NCBI GenBank assembly: GCA_903920205.1
Contig: CAIXLI010000174.1
Coordinates: 1 to 34,944, forward strand
Direction of reading: 5' to 3'
Origin: an uncultured Pseudomonadota bacterium
GTDB taxonomy: Bacteria; Pseudomonadota; Alphaproteobacteria; UBA9219
DNA length: 34,944 nucleotides
Every line of letters begins with the position of its first letter. Position 1 is the stretch's first letter. The notes under the pieces were generated by a model, which ran no database searches, was not told the DNA's origin, and saw only the letters and a list, made by a program, of their open reading frames with translations. The translations under genes and the position numbers were made by a program. Of the stretch, positions 24,099 through 32,217 are shown piece by piece.

Positions 24099-24142
24099 AA
24101 GGGTTTTATACGGCGCAATGCTTTTGTGCCTCACATTAACTC

Positions 24143-24183
24143 CAAAAACAAAAACGGCGCTTTGCATTCCTGCAAAGCGCCGT
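24143..24183 (-). terminator. Intrinsic terminator of rplKA
   Basis: A perfect 13-bp stem (ACGGCGCTTTGCA with TGCAAAGCGCCGT) around a 4-nt loop is followed on the minus strand by TTTTTGTTTTTGG. It lies 22 nt after the rplA stop and marks the end of a two-gene operon. Confidence 0.92.
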
Positions 24184-24205
24184 TCTGATATTCGAAAGCG
24201 ACGTT

Positions 24206-24904
24206 TTATTCGCCGATTGTTGTCAGGTCGACCTTGACGCCCGGGCCCATCGTCGAAGACAGGCTGATGCGGGAGACATAGGTGCCCTTCACGCCCGAAG
24301 GACGCGCCTTGATGATGGCGTGGATAAAGGCTTTGGCGTTCGTCAGGATATCGGCTTCCGAGAAGCTGACCTTGCCGACGCCCGCTTGAACGATACCAGC
24401 CTTTTCGGCGCGGAATTCGATCGAGCCCGCCTTGGCGGCCTTGACCGCATCGGCGACGTTCGGCGTCACGGTGCCGAGCTTCGGGTTAGGCATCAGGCCG
24501 CGCGGCCCGAGGACTTTGCCCAGCTGACCGACGATGCCCATCATATCAGGCGTCGCGATCACGCGGTCGAAGTCGCTCTTGCCCGCCATGATGGCTTCCT
24601 TGAGGTCTTCAGCGCCGACGATATCGGCTCCGGCGGCTTTGGCAGCATCGGCCTTGTCGCCCTTGGCGAACACGGCGACGCGGATGGTTTTACCCGTGCC
24701 ATGCGGCAGTTGAACGACGCCGCGCACCGCTTGATCGGATTGCTTGGTGTCGATGTCCAGATTGATCGAAACTTCGACGGATTCAACAAACTTGCGCGCT
24801 GCTTGCTTGCTGTTCGCCAGAACCAGCTTCACCGCTTCGGGTAAAGCATAGGCTTTGTTGCGATCGACGTTCTTGGAGACGTTACGGATTTTTTTGCCTT
24901 GCAT
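24206..24904 (-). CDS. rplA: 50S ribosomal protein L1
   Basis: L1 binds 23S rRNA at the mobile L1 stalk and, in many bacteria, represses its own operon by binding the leader mRNA. The 232-residue product has the family signature [25 protein letters not shown] and the C-terminal [14 protein letters not shown] at 24904 has GGAG 8 nt upstream; a longer frame to 24919 is not needed. Only 4 nt separate it from the rplK stop. rplJ, rplL and rpoB do not follow; a terminator does. Confidence 0.98.
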   Translation of the reverse strand: MQGKKIRNVSKNVDRNKAYALPEAVKLVLANSKQAARKFVESVEVSINLDIDTKQSDQAVRGVVQLPHGTGKTIRVAVFAKGDKADAAKAAGADIVGAEDLKEAIMAGKSDFDRVIATPDMMGIVGQLGKVLGPRGLMPNPKLGTVTPNVADAVKAAKAGSIEFRAEKAGIVQAGVGKVSFSEADILTNAKAFIHAIIKARPSGVKGTYVSRISLSSTMGPGVKVDLTTIGE

Positions 24905-24908
24905 GATC

Positions 24909-25337
24909 TTACTCCACAACCTGAATGCCCATCGAGCGGGCGGAACCGACGATCATCTTGCTCGCCGCTTCGACGTCGTTGGCGTTCAAATCCGCCATCT
25001 TCTTCGTCGCGATTTCACGAACCTGCGCCATCGTGATGGAGCCGACCGTTTGCGTGCCCGGAGTCTGCGCACCCTTTTCGATCTTGGCAGCCTTCATGAT
25101 GAAGAAGCTGTTCGGCGGCATTTTGGTGATGAAGGTAAAGCTGCGATCCGAAAAAGCGGTAATCACGACCGGAATCGGCGTGCCTTTTTCCATGCCTTGG
25201 GTCTTGGCATTGAACTGCTTGCAGAATTCCATAATGTTCAGGCCGCGCTGACCAAGCGCGGGGCCAATCGGAGGCGACGGATTCGCAGCACCCGCTGGAA
25301 CCTGAAGCTTGATATAGCCGACGATTTCTTTTGCCAT
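24909..25337 (-). CDS. rplK: 50S ribosomal protein L11
   Basis: L11 forms the base of the factor-binding stalk and is needed for stringent-response signalling by RelA. The 142-residue product has the full family pattern: [32 protein letters not shown], and the C-terminal rRNA-binding [20 protein letters not shown] followed by SARSMGI. ATG at 25337 has GAGGAG 8 nt upstream. secE and nusG, its usual upstream partners, are absent; a divergent TPR gene lies across a 257-nt leader. Confidence 0.98.
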   Translation of the reverse strand: MAKEIVGYIKLQVPAGAANPSPPIGPALGQRGLNIMEFCKQFNAKTQGMEKGTPIPVVITAFSDRSFTFITKMPPNSFFIMKAAKIEKGAQTPGTQTVGSITMAQVREIATKKMADLNANDVEAASKMIVGSARSMGIQVVE

Positions 25338-25355
25338 ACTACTCTCCTCGTCTGC

Positions 25356-25376
25356 CGCGGACGAACGTCGTCCGCG
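25356..25376 (-). promoter_or_regulatory. rplK leader hairpin
   Basis: A perfect 9-bp stem, CGCGGACGA/TCGTCCGCG with a 3-nt loop, sits about 19 nt before the rplK start, just upstream of its ribosome site. A second hairpin around TCTTTCGAAAGA lies further up (about 25440-25475). In other bacteria this leader binds L1 for feedback control. This hairpin is a candidate for that role, but I did not recognise the canonical L1 target. Confidence 0.45.
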
Positions 25377-25594
25377 AATGTAAAAACGCCCGACACAGCG
25401 CAAGCCGCGCCGGACAACCAAAATGTGAAGGGATTGTTTGTTCCCCCGACCCGTCTTTCGAAAGACAGGTTGGCGTGGTGCGGCTTCTTCGGGTATTGTG
25501 TATGTGAAGAACGCCTACCACACCGATTTCACGCGCGGTTTGTAGGACGAAAGAGCCCTGAAAGTCCAGTTGTTTCTGTTTCTAGCCCCTTAGC

Positions 25595-27067
25595 ATGCCC
25601 CTTCAAACCGCCCTCGAAGCCCTGAAACGGAAGGATTTTGCCGCTGCGCGTGATCTTATGGCGCGGGGGGATATGACCGCGTTTGGTGTTCCTCACTTTC
25701 TTATCAAGGGGTTAGCGGAGTTATCTCTTAAAGATTGGGAGGCGTGTTTGGCGACTTTCGCCGCCGCGACGGGGCGGTTTCCTGATCATGCGCTGTTCTG
25801 GCTTAATCGGGGGATTGCGGAGGAAAATCTGCGTCTGGTTAATGCCGCTGTTGTCAGTCAGGAACGTTGTTTGGCTTTAAATCCTTTACAGGCAGAGGCT
25901 TGCGGCAATTTGTCGAACCTTTACCGCAACACGCGGCGGGGCGTGGAGGCCGAGGCGATGGCGCGGCGGGCTTTGGCTTTGGGTGCCGATCGGGGGGATG
26001 CTTTAAACTGCCTTGGGCTTGCGCTGAACAGGCAGGGGAAGTTCGACGAGGCCAGAGAGACATTCATACAGGCGCATCAGGCCGCGCCCGATAATGCCGC
26101 GATTCTTGCTAATCATGCCAATTTGGAAACCAATGTTTTCGATTTCGACGCCGCTTGGCAACTTTTTGCCGCCGCTCGCGCGATTAGCGATGAGGCCGTT
26201 TTCCGGCATGACGAGGGGTTGGCGCGTTTGCTTTTTGGCGATCATGAACGAGGGTTTACGTTGTTCGAGGCGCGGTTGGAAATGCCGGAGGCGTTACGGA
26301 TTCAGCCTTTGTGCCCTCGATGGCAGGGCGAAAGCCTGAAAGGCAAAAAACTTTTGATCGTCGCGGAACAGGGGTTTGGCGATGTGATTCACTTCTGCCG
26401 TTACCAAACATGCCTGCCCGAGGGGGAGTTGGTTTGGGCGGTGCCGAAAAATTTGGTGCGCTTACTGAAAGATTCTTTGCGCGGCGAGGTTCTGGATGAA
26501 ACCGCCGCCCTGCCCGTTTGCGATTATTTTCTGCCGATGATGTCTCTGGGACTCCTAAATTCTGTTTCCCCTGAGGGAATCCACCTCTTCGCTCCACCTA
26601 CGCCTCTTTTGCCCACAGGAACGCACCCCCTAAAAATCGGCATTGTCTGGGCGGGATCAAAAACCCATCGCAGGGATGAGGAGCGGTCGATACCACTTAA
26701 ACTCTTCGCCCCGATTTTGGAATCGGTAGCGGCGGATTTTTATGCACCATTTTTGGGCGAGGCGTTGGAGGAGATTGGGGATTTTCAAATTACACGCCTT
26801 GATCCCCTGCTCACGGATTTCGCCGATACTGCCGCTTTGCTGCGTCAGATGGATTGTCTGATTACCGTGGATACGGCGGCGGCGCATGTAGCGGGCGCGC
26901 TCGGGGTCAGGACATTTTTGCTTCTGCCTCGCTGCCCCGATTGGCGGTGGGGGGTGACGGGCGATACGACACCGCTCTATCCGTCGATGACGCTTGTGCG
27001 CCAAGAGACCCACGGCGATTGGTCGGGGGCTATAGAGAGAATTCACGCGTTAGTGAAGAATCTTTAG
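25595..27067 (+). CDS. TPR protein with GT9-like (heptosyltransferase-type) C-terminal domain
   Basis: This 490-residue protein is in two halves. Residues 1-240 are TPR repeats (for example ALNPLQAEACGNLSNLYRN and GDALNCLGLALNRQGKFDEA). From about 245 a GT-B-like domain appears, with LLIVAEQGFGDVIHFCRY, the IGIVWAGSKTHRRDEERS segment and the sugar-nucleotide region CLITVDTAAAHVAGALG. This resembles ADP-heptose:LPS heptosyltransferases of family GT9. Such TPR fusions are common in alphaproteobacteria and are thought to modify surface glycans or proteins. There is no signal peptide. No Shine-Dalgarno is visible, so initiation may be leaderless or upstream. It is convergent with panD (4 nt apart). 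Confidence 0.82.
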   Translation: MPLQTALEALKRKDFAAARDLMARGDMTAFGVPHFLIKGLAELSLKDWEACLATFAAATGRFPDHALFWLNRGIAEENLRLVNAAVVSQERCLALNPLQAEACGNLSNLYRNTRRGVEAEAMARRALALGADRGDALNCLGLALNRQGKFDEARETFIQAHQAAPDNAAILANHANLETNVFDFDAAWQLFAAARAISDEAVFRHDEGLARLLFGDHERGFTLFEARLEMPEALRIQPLCPRWQGESLKGKKLLIVAEQGFGDVIHFCRYQTCLPEGELVWAVPKNLVRLLKDSLRGEVLDETAALPVCDYFLPMMSLGLLNSVSPEGIHLFAPPTPLLPTGTHPLKIGIVWAGSKTHRRDEERSIPLKLFAPILESVAADFYAPFLGEALEEIGDFQITRLDPLLTDFADTAALLRQMDCLITVDTAAAHVAGALGVRTFLLLPRCPDWRWGVTGDTTPLYPSMTLVRQETHGDWSGAIERIHALVKNL

Positions 27068-27071
27068 GCGC

Positions 27072-27461
27072 TTATTTCTTCTGCGCCTTCGCCTTAGGGG
27101 TGGCGGGGTTACGTTCAAGGCGGATGATTTTGTTCTTGTCGTCGACATGGACGACTTTCTGTTTAATCTTCGCCGCTTCGGCGTGTGTGCCGAGGGCGAA
27201 GGCCATGATGATGACTTTGTCGCCCGGGTAAAATAATCGCGCGGGGCAACCGTTCAGGCAGATGACTCCCACCTCGCCGAGAATAGCATAAGTCTCCCAA
27301 TGCGCCGCGTTCGACAGACTATTGATGTGAATAAGTTGGGAAGGCACAATCCCAGCCGCTTTCATAAGCTGCTTGTCGATTGTGATGCTGCCCACATAGT
27401 TGATATCCGCGCCGGTGACGGTCACGCGGTGGAGTTTGCCTGTGCAGAATGTAATCAGCAT
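27072..27461 (-). CDS. panD: Aspartate 1-decarboxylase
   Basis: PanD makes beta-alanine for pantothenate and coenzyme A. The proenzyme cleaves itself at Gly24-Ser25 (YVGSITID) to form the pyruvoyl cofactor; both residues are present, as is the TYAI...GVICLNG core. At 129 residues the catalytic part is normal and a basic Lys-rich tail (ATPKAKAQKK) is added. AAAGGCAAG precedes the ATG by a few nucleotides. There are no other pantothenate genes nearby. Confidence 0.93.
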   Translation of the reverse strand: MLITFCTGKLHRVTVTGADINYVGSITIDKQLMKAAGIVPSQLIHINSLSNAAHWETYAILGEVGVICLNGCPARLFYPGDKVIIMAFALGTHAEAAKIKQKVVHVDDKNKIIRLERNPATPKAKAQKK

Positions 27462-27655
27462 GTCTTGCCTTTAAGGATAACGGGGCGGGGGAATATCATA
27501 AGGCCGCCCTTATAACGCCCCGCCGCCCAAACAGACCTGCCATGAAAGTAATTCCCTGCTTTATTGAAAAGAGATTTTATGATACAAAATCGTGCGCGAG
27601 GCAGTTGCGATGCCCCGCTTTATATTGATTAAAAACATTCTTAAGGAGAGCAAAG

Positions 27656-28021
27656 ATGAAGAAGAGCACAGTCACTCGCGTAGCCTTTGGCATTGCAACT
27701 GTTGCACTGTTGACTCTGGGCGGTTGCGGCAACAAAACAGTCACCCCAGACTCTGCGGATCCGTTGATGGGAGTGGCCAAAGCCCTGCTCACACAGGCAG
27801 ACGAAAAAAAGGATCCCCCCCACACCGCTACACGGGAAGTTACCCTTAAGGATGGAACCAAAGCCACGATTACGGTTACCCGCGCTGGTTACGAAGAAAA
27901 TGGATGGACCTTTGCTGCCACACGCCACCTTACTGGCAGAGCCGTTGTTGACCAACCAGGAAGGCCAACGCGTGCGTTTCATCTTGAAACATGTGACCCT
28001 ACTACATTGGAAAACAACTAA
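27656..28021 (+). CDS. Small lipoprotein (121 aa)
   Basis: The N-terminus is a lipoprotein signal peptide with lipobox TLGGC (Cys at about residue 24), so the protein should be anchored in an envelope membrane. The mature 97 residues are polar. A beta-rich stretch (REVTLKDGTKATITVTRAGYEENGWTF, abbreviated here to its ends REVTL and NGWTF) is the only clear segment. A run of seven C at 27815-27821 follows seven A at about 27804-27810, within codons near residue 53. AAGGAG lies 8 nt upstream of ATG. A TATGAT (27578-27583) with ATGAAAGTAATT just before it may be the promoter. No known family. Confidence 0.75.
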   Translation: MKKSTVTRVAFGIATVALLTLGGCGNKTVTPDSADPLMGVAKALLTQADEKKDPPHTATREVTLKDGTKATITVTRAGYEENGWTFAATRHLTGRAVVDQPGRPTRAFHLETCDPTTLENN

Positions 28022-28049
28022 CGACCTATACAAAAACACAGTTCCATCC

Positions 28050-28994
28050 CTATCCCTTCGCCCTTGGATGCGCGGCGCGGTAGGTGGCGGAGAGTTGTTG
28101 GGGGTCTACTTTGGTATAAAGTTGCGTCGTTGACAGGGAACTGTGGCCTAAAAGTTCTTGCAGGCTGCGCAGATCGGCTCCCGAGGCCAGAAGATGCGTG
28201 GCGAAGCTGTGGCGCAGGGCGTGGGGCGTGACGCTGTCGGGCAATCCCAATTGCCGCCGCAAAGAACGCAAACTGCGTTGCGCCACGGCGGGATTCAAAG
28301 CCTCGCCGCGCAAACCGACAAAAATAGGTGTGTCGTCTTTCAACGCATAGGGACAAGCGGCGAGATATTTTTCGACCGCCACGCGCACAACAGGAAGCAA
28401 AGGAACATTCCGTTGTTTGTTGCCTTTGCCCGTCACCGTGACGCGGTCATGACGCATGATGTCGGCGCGGGTGAGGCCTAAAGCTTCGCTGATACGCAAG
28501 CCAGCGCCGTACAATACCGTAAACAAAGCCTCGTCGCGCAAGCCGATCCAACTGTCTTGCAAAGAATCCGCCGCCAGAGAAATGATGTCCTGCGCCTGCG
28601 TTTCCGTCACGGGGCGGGGCAAACGGCGCGAAGTTTTGGGGACTTTCAGCAAATCAATCGCTTCGTTGCGCATTTGGCCGCTGCGATCGCACCAGCGGAA
28701 AAAATTCCGCACTCCCGCCACGGCGCGGGCACGGGACGCCGCGCCGATATGATCCGCCGCACTATGCGCCAGCCATGCGCGGAAATCCGTTAGAGTCAGG
28801 GACGAGAGCATCGCAATCGTAATCTGCCCCCCGCGATGCAGGGTTAGAAAATGAAAAAGGTTCTGGAGATCGAAGCCGTAGGATTCGACCGTGTTATCCG
28901 CGATGCGTTTTTCATCCTGCAGCCAGCCGCGCCAACGCGCCAAAGCGTCGATCACTTCGGCGGAAAGGGGGAGGATTGTGATGTCTGCGGTCAC
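28050..28994 (-). CDS. xerC: Tyrosine recombinase XerC
   Basis: XerC with XerD resolves chromosome dimers at dif. The 314-residue protein has an N-terminal SAM-like DNA-binding domain (residues 15-105) and all catalytic residues: Arg167 (GAGLRISE), Lys190 (TGKGNK), His258 and Arg261 (HALRHSF), His284 (LLGHSSLSTT) and the nucleophile Tyr293. It starts with GTG after AAGGG. Synteny with fsa and priA on the far side supports the housekeeping XerC over a phage or integron integrase. Confidence 0.92.
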   Translation of the reverse strand: MTADITILPLSAEVIDALARWRGWLQDEKRIADNTVESYGFDLQNLFHFLTLHRGGQITIAMLSSLTLTDFRAWLAHSAADHIGAASRARAVAGVRNFFRWCDRSGQMRNEAIDLLKVPKTSRRLPRPVTETQAQDIISLAADSLQDSWIGLRDEALFTVLYGAGLRISEALGLTRADIMRHDRVTVTGKGNKQRNVPLLPVVRVAVEKYLAACPYALKDDTPIFVGLRGEALNPAVAQRSLRSLRRQLGLPDSVTPHALRHSFATHLLASGADLRSLQELLGHSSLSTTQLYTKVDPQQLSATYRAAHPRAKG

Positions 28995-29038
28995 GCGGAT
29001 ACCCTTATGACTTTTCTCTTACCCCCCAAAAAATCTTT

Positions 29039-29192
29039 GTCATTCCGCATAAATGCGCTTTTTGTTCTTCACAAAATGCGCGTTTATGCGGAATCCCATT
29101 GGGTTTTCTTGGGGCGAGAAAAACAAATGGGATTCCGGATAAATTCGCATTTTTTCAAGAAAGAGCAAAAAAGCGAATTTTCCGGAATGACG
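29039..29192. repeat. Double-hairpin GTCATTCCG element, complete copy
   Basis: The outer ends GTCATTCCG and CGGAATGAC are inverted. Inside there are two hairpins: CATTCCGCATAAATGCGC with GCGCGTTTATGCGGAAT, and GATTCCGGATAAATTCGC with GCGAATTTTCCGGAATGAC. The arms are joined by an inner CCCATT/AATGGG pair, so the whole could form a cruciform. It lies between xerC and fsa and shares its right half with the element at 23991-24098. Confidence 0.68.
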
Positions 29193-29237
29193 GGAGATTT
29201 TTAAGAGGCGTAGAGGTTCTCCTCTAAAATTCTTTTG

Positions 29238-29909
29238 TTACGCCGCCTTATTCAAAATCTTCTGCCCCGACTTCTGCCAATCAACGACGAACTGCGCCAA
29301 GCCTTTGTCGGTCAAAGGATGAGAGAAAAGCTGGCGAATGACGTTGGGGGGGATGGTGGCTACATGCGCACCCATCAAGGCCGCCTGAACGACATGTTGG
29401 GGACTGCGGACGGAGGCGACCAAAACTTCGGTCTTAAAATCGGGATAGGACGAATAGATTTGGCAAATATCCGCGATCAACTGCATGCCGCTTTCGCCGA
29501 CATCGTCCAAACGCCCGACAAAGGGAGAAACAAAGGTCGCGCCCGCTTTCGCCGCCAAAATCGCCTGCGCCGCCGAGAAGCAAAGCGTGACGTTAACCAT
29601 CGTGCCCTGTTCCGACAAATGCTTGCAAACCTTGAGGCCTGCGGGGGTCAAAGGCACCTTAACCGCGATGTTTTTGGCGATTTTTGCCAAGAACAGGCCT
29701 TCTTCCAGCATCGTTTCATAGTCGGTCGCGCCGACTTCGGCGCTGACGGGGCCCGGGACGATTGCAGAAATCTCTTTGATTAATTCGATAAAGTTGGCAT
29801 GACCAGACTTCGCCACCAGCGATGGGTTGGTCGTAACCCCGTCCAGCAAACCGGTTGCGGCAAGGTCTTTAATGTCATTAAGATCGGCGGTATCGACAAA
29901 GAATTTCAC
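29238..29909 (-). CDS. fsa: Fructose-6-phosphate aldolase / transaldolase-like protein
   Basis: This is a 223-residue small transaldolase (TalC/FSA group). It begins MKFFVDTAD as is typical. It has [11 protein letters not shown], the Schiff-base Lys84 in [32 protein letters not shown] and the [15 protein letters not shown] strand. Family members either cleave fructose 6-phosphate or act as true transaldolases in the pentose-phosphate pathway; most alphaproteobacterial ones are predicted transaldolases. It starts with GTG, with AGGAG 7 nt upstream. It is divergent from priA across 45 nt. Confidence 0.92.
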   Translation of the reverse strand: MKFFVDTADLNDIKDLAATGLLDGVTTNPSLVAKSGHANFIELIKEISAIVPGPVSAEVGATDYETMLEEGLFLAKIAKNIAVKVPLTPAGLKVCKHLSEQGTMVNVTLCFSAAQAILAAKAGATFVSPFVGRLDDVGESGMQLIADICQIYSSYPDFKTEVLVASVRSPQHVVQAALMGAHVATIPPNVIRQLFSHPLTDKGLAQFVVDWQKSGQKILNKAA

Positions 29910-29954
29910 GGCGCTCTCCTTGGTTCGGCTCAGTTTCGGTAGTCCTTATAGCTC

Positions 29955-31958
29955 ATGATAAATGCTTCCGCCATACCCCAGAAAACACTGCGCGTTCTTG
30001 TACCCGCGCCGTTGGGGGATGCGTATGATTATCTGCCGCCGGAAGGGGAAATCCTGCAAAAGGGCGCATTTGTCGAGGTTCCCTTTGGGGGACGCAAGAT
30101 GATCGGCGTGGTTTGGGGGGCCGGCACGGGCGAGGTGCCGGAGGATAAGCTAAAGGCCATTATACGCCCCCTACCCCTTCCTTTGGTGCCGGAAGTCAGT
30201 CGCGCCTTCGTTGATTGGGTTGCGGGATATACGCTGACTCCGGCGGGTGCCGTTTTGAAAATGATGTTTGGCAGCGCAAAATTGATCGAGCCGAAGAAGA
30301 ACGATGCTTTTGTTTGCCCCGCCTTTGATCCCGACTTTCATCAGCCTTTGTTAAGCGACGACCAGAAGAAAGCCGCCGAGGTTCTTAAAGGGAAAGTCGG
30401 GGCGCAGTCGGATACTCTTCATACCACCCTCCTCGACGGCGTTACGGGTTCCGGCAAGACGGAAGTTTTTTGCGAGGCTATCGCCGAATGTTTGAGGCAG
30501 GGGAAACAGGCTCTTGTTCTATTGCCTGAAATCGCCATGACCGCCGCGCTGATCGACAGGTTTGCGGCGCGGTTCGGTGCTAGGCCTATTGAATGGCATT
30601 CGGGGTTGGGCGAACGTCAGCGGCGTTTGCATTGGCAGGCTATTGCACGGGGCGAGGCGAAATTTATCCTTGGAGCGCGGTCAGCTTTATTCCTGCCTTA
30701 TCCCGATCTTGGCTTGATTGTTGTCGATGAAGAGCATGAAGCGGCTTATAAACAAGAAGAAGGTGCGATTTATCATGGGCGCGATATGGCGGTAGCGCGG
30801 GCGCATTTGGGGAAGATTCCCGTGGTGTTGTCCAGCGCTACGCCGTCGTTAGAGTCTTTATTCAACACGCAGCAAGGTAAATACGATCATGTCGTTCTGC
30901 GCGAGCGTTTCGGCTACGCGCAGATGCCACACATCGAGGTTGTCGATTTGCGCCGCTATAAACTATCCGCGCAGGAATTTATTAGCCCACCGTTGTTTGA
31001 CGGGTTACAAGAAACGCTCGCCGCAGGACGGCAGGCGATGTTATTTTTGAACCGGCGCGGTTATGCGCCGCTGACTTTATGCCGAAGCTGCGGTCATCGC
31101 TTGCAATGCCCGCAATGTACCGCTTGGCTGACCGAACACAAGACATCCAGCCGCCTGCATTGCCACCATTGCGGATACACCATGCGCTTGCCCAACACTT
31201 GCCCGTCTTGCGAAGCCGAAGGACGCTTTGCCGCCTGCGGTCCCGGGGTGGAGCGCATTGCGGAAGAAGTTAAAAAGCGTCTGCCCGAGGCGCGTTTTGC
31301 CGTCATGGCGAGCGATACGTTGGAAAGCCCCGAGGCGGCTCAGGCCTTGGTTGACCAAATGGCGCGGCGTGAACTCGATCTTTTGATCGGCACGCAGATT
31401 ATGGCGAAGGGATACCATTTCCCCCGCCTAACTTTTGTCGGCGTTGTGGACGGAGATCTTGGTTTGGCGGGGGGCGACCCTCGCGCCGCCGAACGCACCT
31501 TCCAGCTTTTGCAACAAATGGCGGGGCGTAGCGGGCGGGGCGAAGATGCGGGGCGCGTTCTGTTGCAAACGACAGCGCCGGAGCATCCCGTGATGAAGGC
31601 GATTATCAAGGGCGACCGCGATGCTTTTATGCAAGCTGAGCTCAACGAACGCGCTGCCTATCGCCTGCCACCCTATTGGCGTTTAGCGAGTCTGACAATT
31701 TCCGGCGAGGATGTGAATCAGGTTATCAAAGCGGCGCAACATTTGGCATCAACTGCGCCGCAGAACGAAAATTTGAGAATCCTCGGCCCCGCGCCTGCGC
31801 CCTATGCGCGGCTTCGGGGTCGTTATCGGCATCGCGTGATGGTTCAGGCGCCGCGCAGCGTCAACCTATCCGCCGTGCTGCGGCGTTGGTTGGCGACGGT
31901 CAAACTGCCGAGGAATTTGCGGCTGTTGATCGATGTCGATCCGTATAGTTTTCTTTAG
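29955..31958 (+). CDS. priA: Primosomal protein N' (PriA helicase)
   Basis: PriA reloads the replisome at stalled forks. The 667-residue protein is a little short for the family but complete in domains. It has a 3' DNA-binding domain (about residues 12-100), Walker A GVTGSGKTEV near 159 and DEEHEAAYKQEEG for Walker B. Two zinc-binding Cys clusters follow (CRSCGHRLQCPQC, then CHHCGYTM and CPSC), then GTQIMAKGYHFP and QMAGRSGR of helicase motifs V-VI. No good ribosome site precedes the ATG. The last 65 bp of similarity (31802-31865) are duplicated 2.3 kb downstream. Confidence 0.96.
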   Translation: MINASAIPQKTLRVLVPAPLGDAYDYLPPEGEILQKGAFVEVPFGGRKMIGVVWGAGTGEVPEDKLKAIIRPLPLPLVPEVSRAFVDWVAGYTLTPAGAVLKMMFGSAKLIEPKKNDAFVCPAFDPDFHQPLLSDDQKKAAEVLKGKVGAQSDTLHTTLLDGVTGSGKTEVFCEAIAECLRQGKQALVLLPEIAMTAALIDRFAARFGARPIEWHSGLGERQRRLHWQAIARGEAKFILGARSALFLPYPDLGLIVVDEEHEAAYKQEEGAIYHGRDMAVARAHLGKIPVVLSSATPSLESLFNTQQGKYDHVVLRERFGYAQMPHIEVVDLRRYKLSAQEFISPPLFDGLQETLAAGRQAMLFLNRRGYAPLTLCRSCGHRLQCPQCTAWLTEHKTSSRLHCHHCGYTMRLPNTCPSCEAEGRFAACGPGVERIAEEVKKRLPEARFAVMASDTLESPEAAQALVDQMARRELDLLIGTQIMAKGYHFPRLTFVGVVDGDLGLAGGDPRAAERTFQLLQQMAGRSGRGEDAGRVLLQTTAPEHPVMKAIIKGDRDAFMQAELNERAAYRLPPYWRLASLTISGEDVNQVIKAAQHLASTAPQNENLRILGPAPAPYARLRGRYRHRVMVQAPRSVNLSAVLRRWLATVKLPRNLRLLIDVDPYSFL

Positions 31959-32152
31959 GCTTATGCCTCCTGATATATCGTCACTCCTCGACAGCTGAAA
32001 AAGGCTAGGGAAGCTCTTTATTTTTTGTTTTTCAAAGAGTTCTATTGCTCAATATCCCCTTTATAAGAACAGGGCTCCCCTGTCTTCCTTCTTGGATGCC
32101 CTCGTTGACCCCGATCGGGAGCCGCAACGATCCCTTGGGCTAAACAGTCTAA

Positions 32153-32167
32153 TTAAGGAATCGTTAA
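32153..32167. promoter_or_regulatory. CtrA-type binding site (TTAA-N7-TTAA)
   Basis: TTAAGGAATCGTTAA matches the full consensus of the alphaproteobacterial cell-cycle regulator CtrA. It is 51 nt upstream of the chosen start of the VWA protein, a position compatible with promoter control. CtrA commonly governs pilus, flagellar and surface genes. The match is exact at all eight fixed bases, but one site found by eye is suggestive only. Confidence 0.5.
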
Positions 32168-32217
32168 ACTGAGTGCGCAATGATGTATGGATACGTCACT
32201 TTATTGTGGAACTTGCC

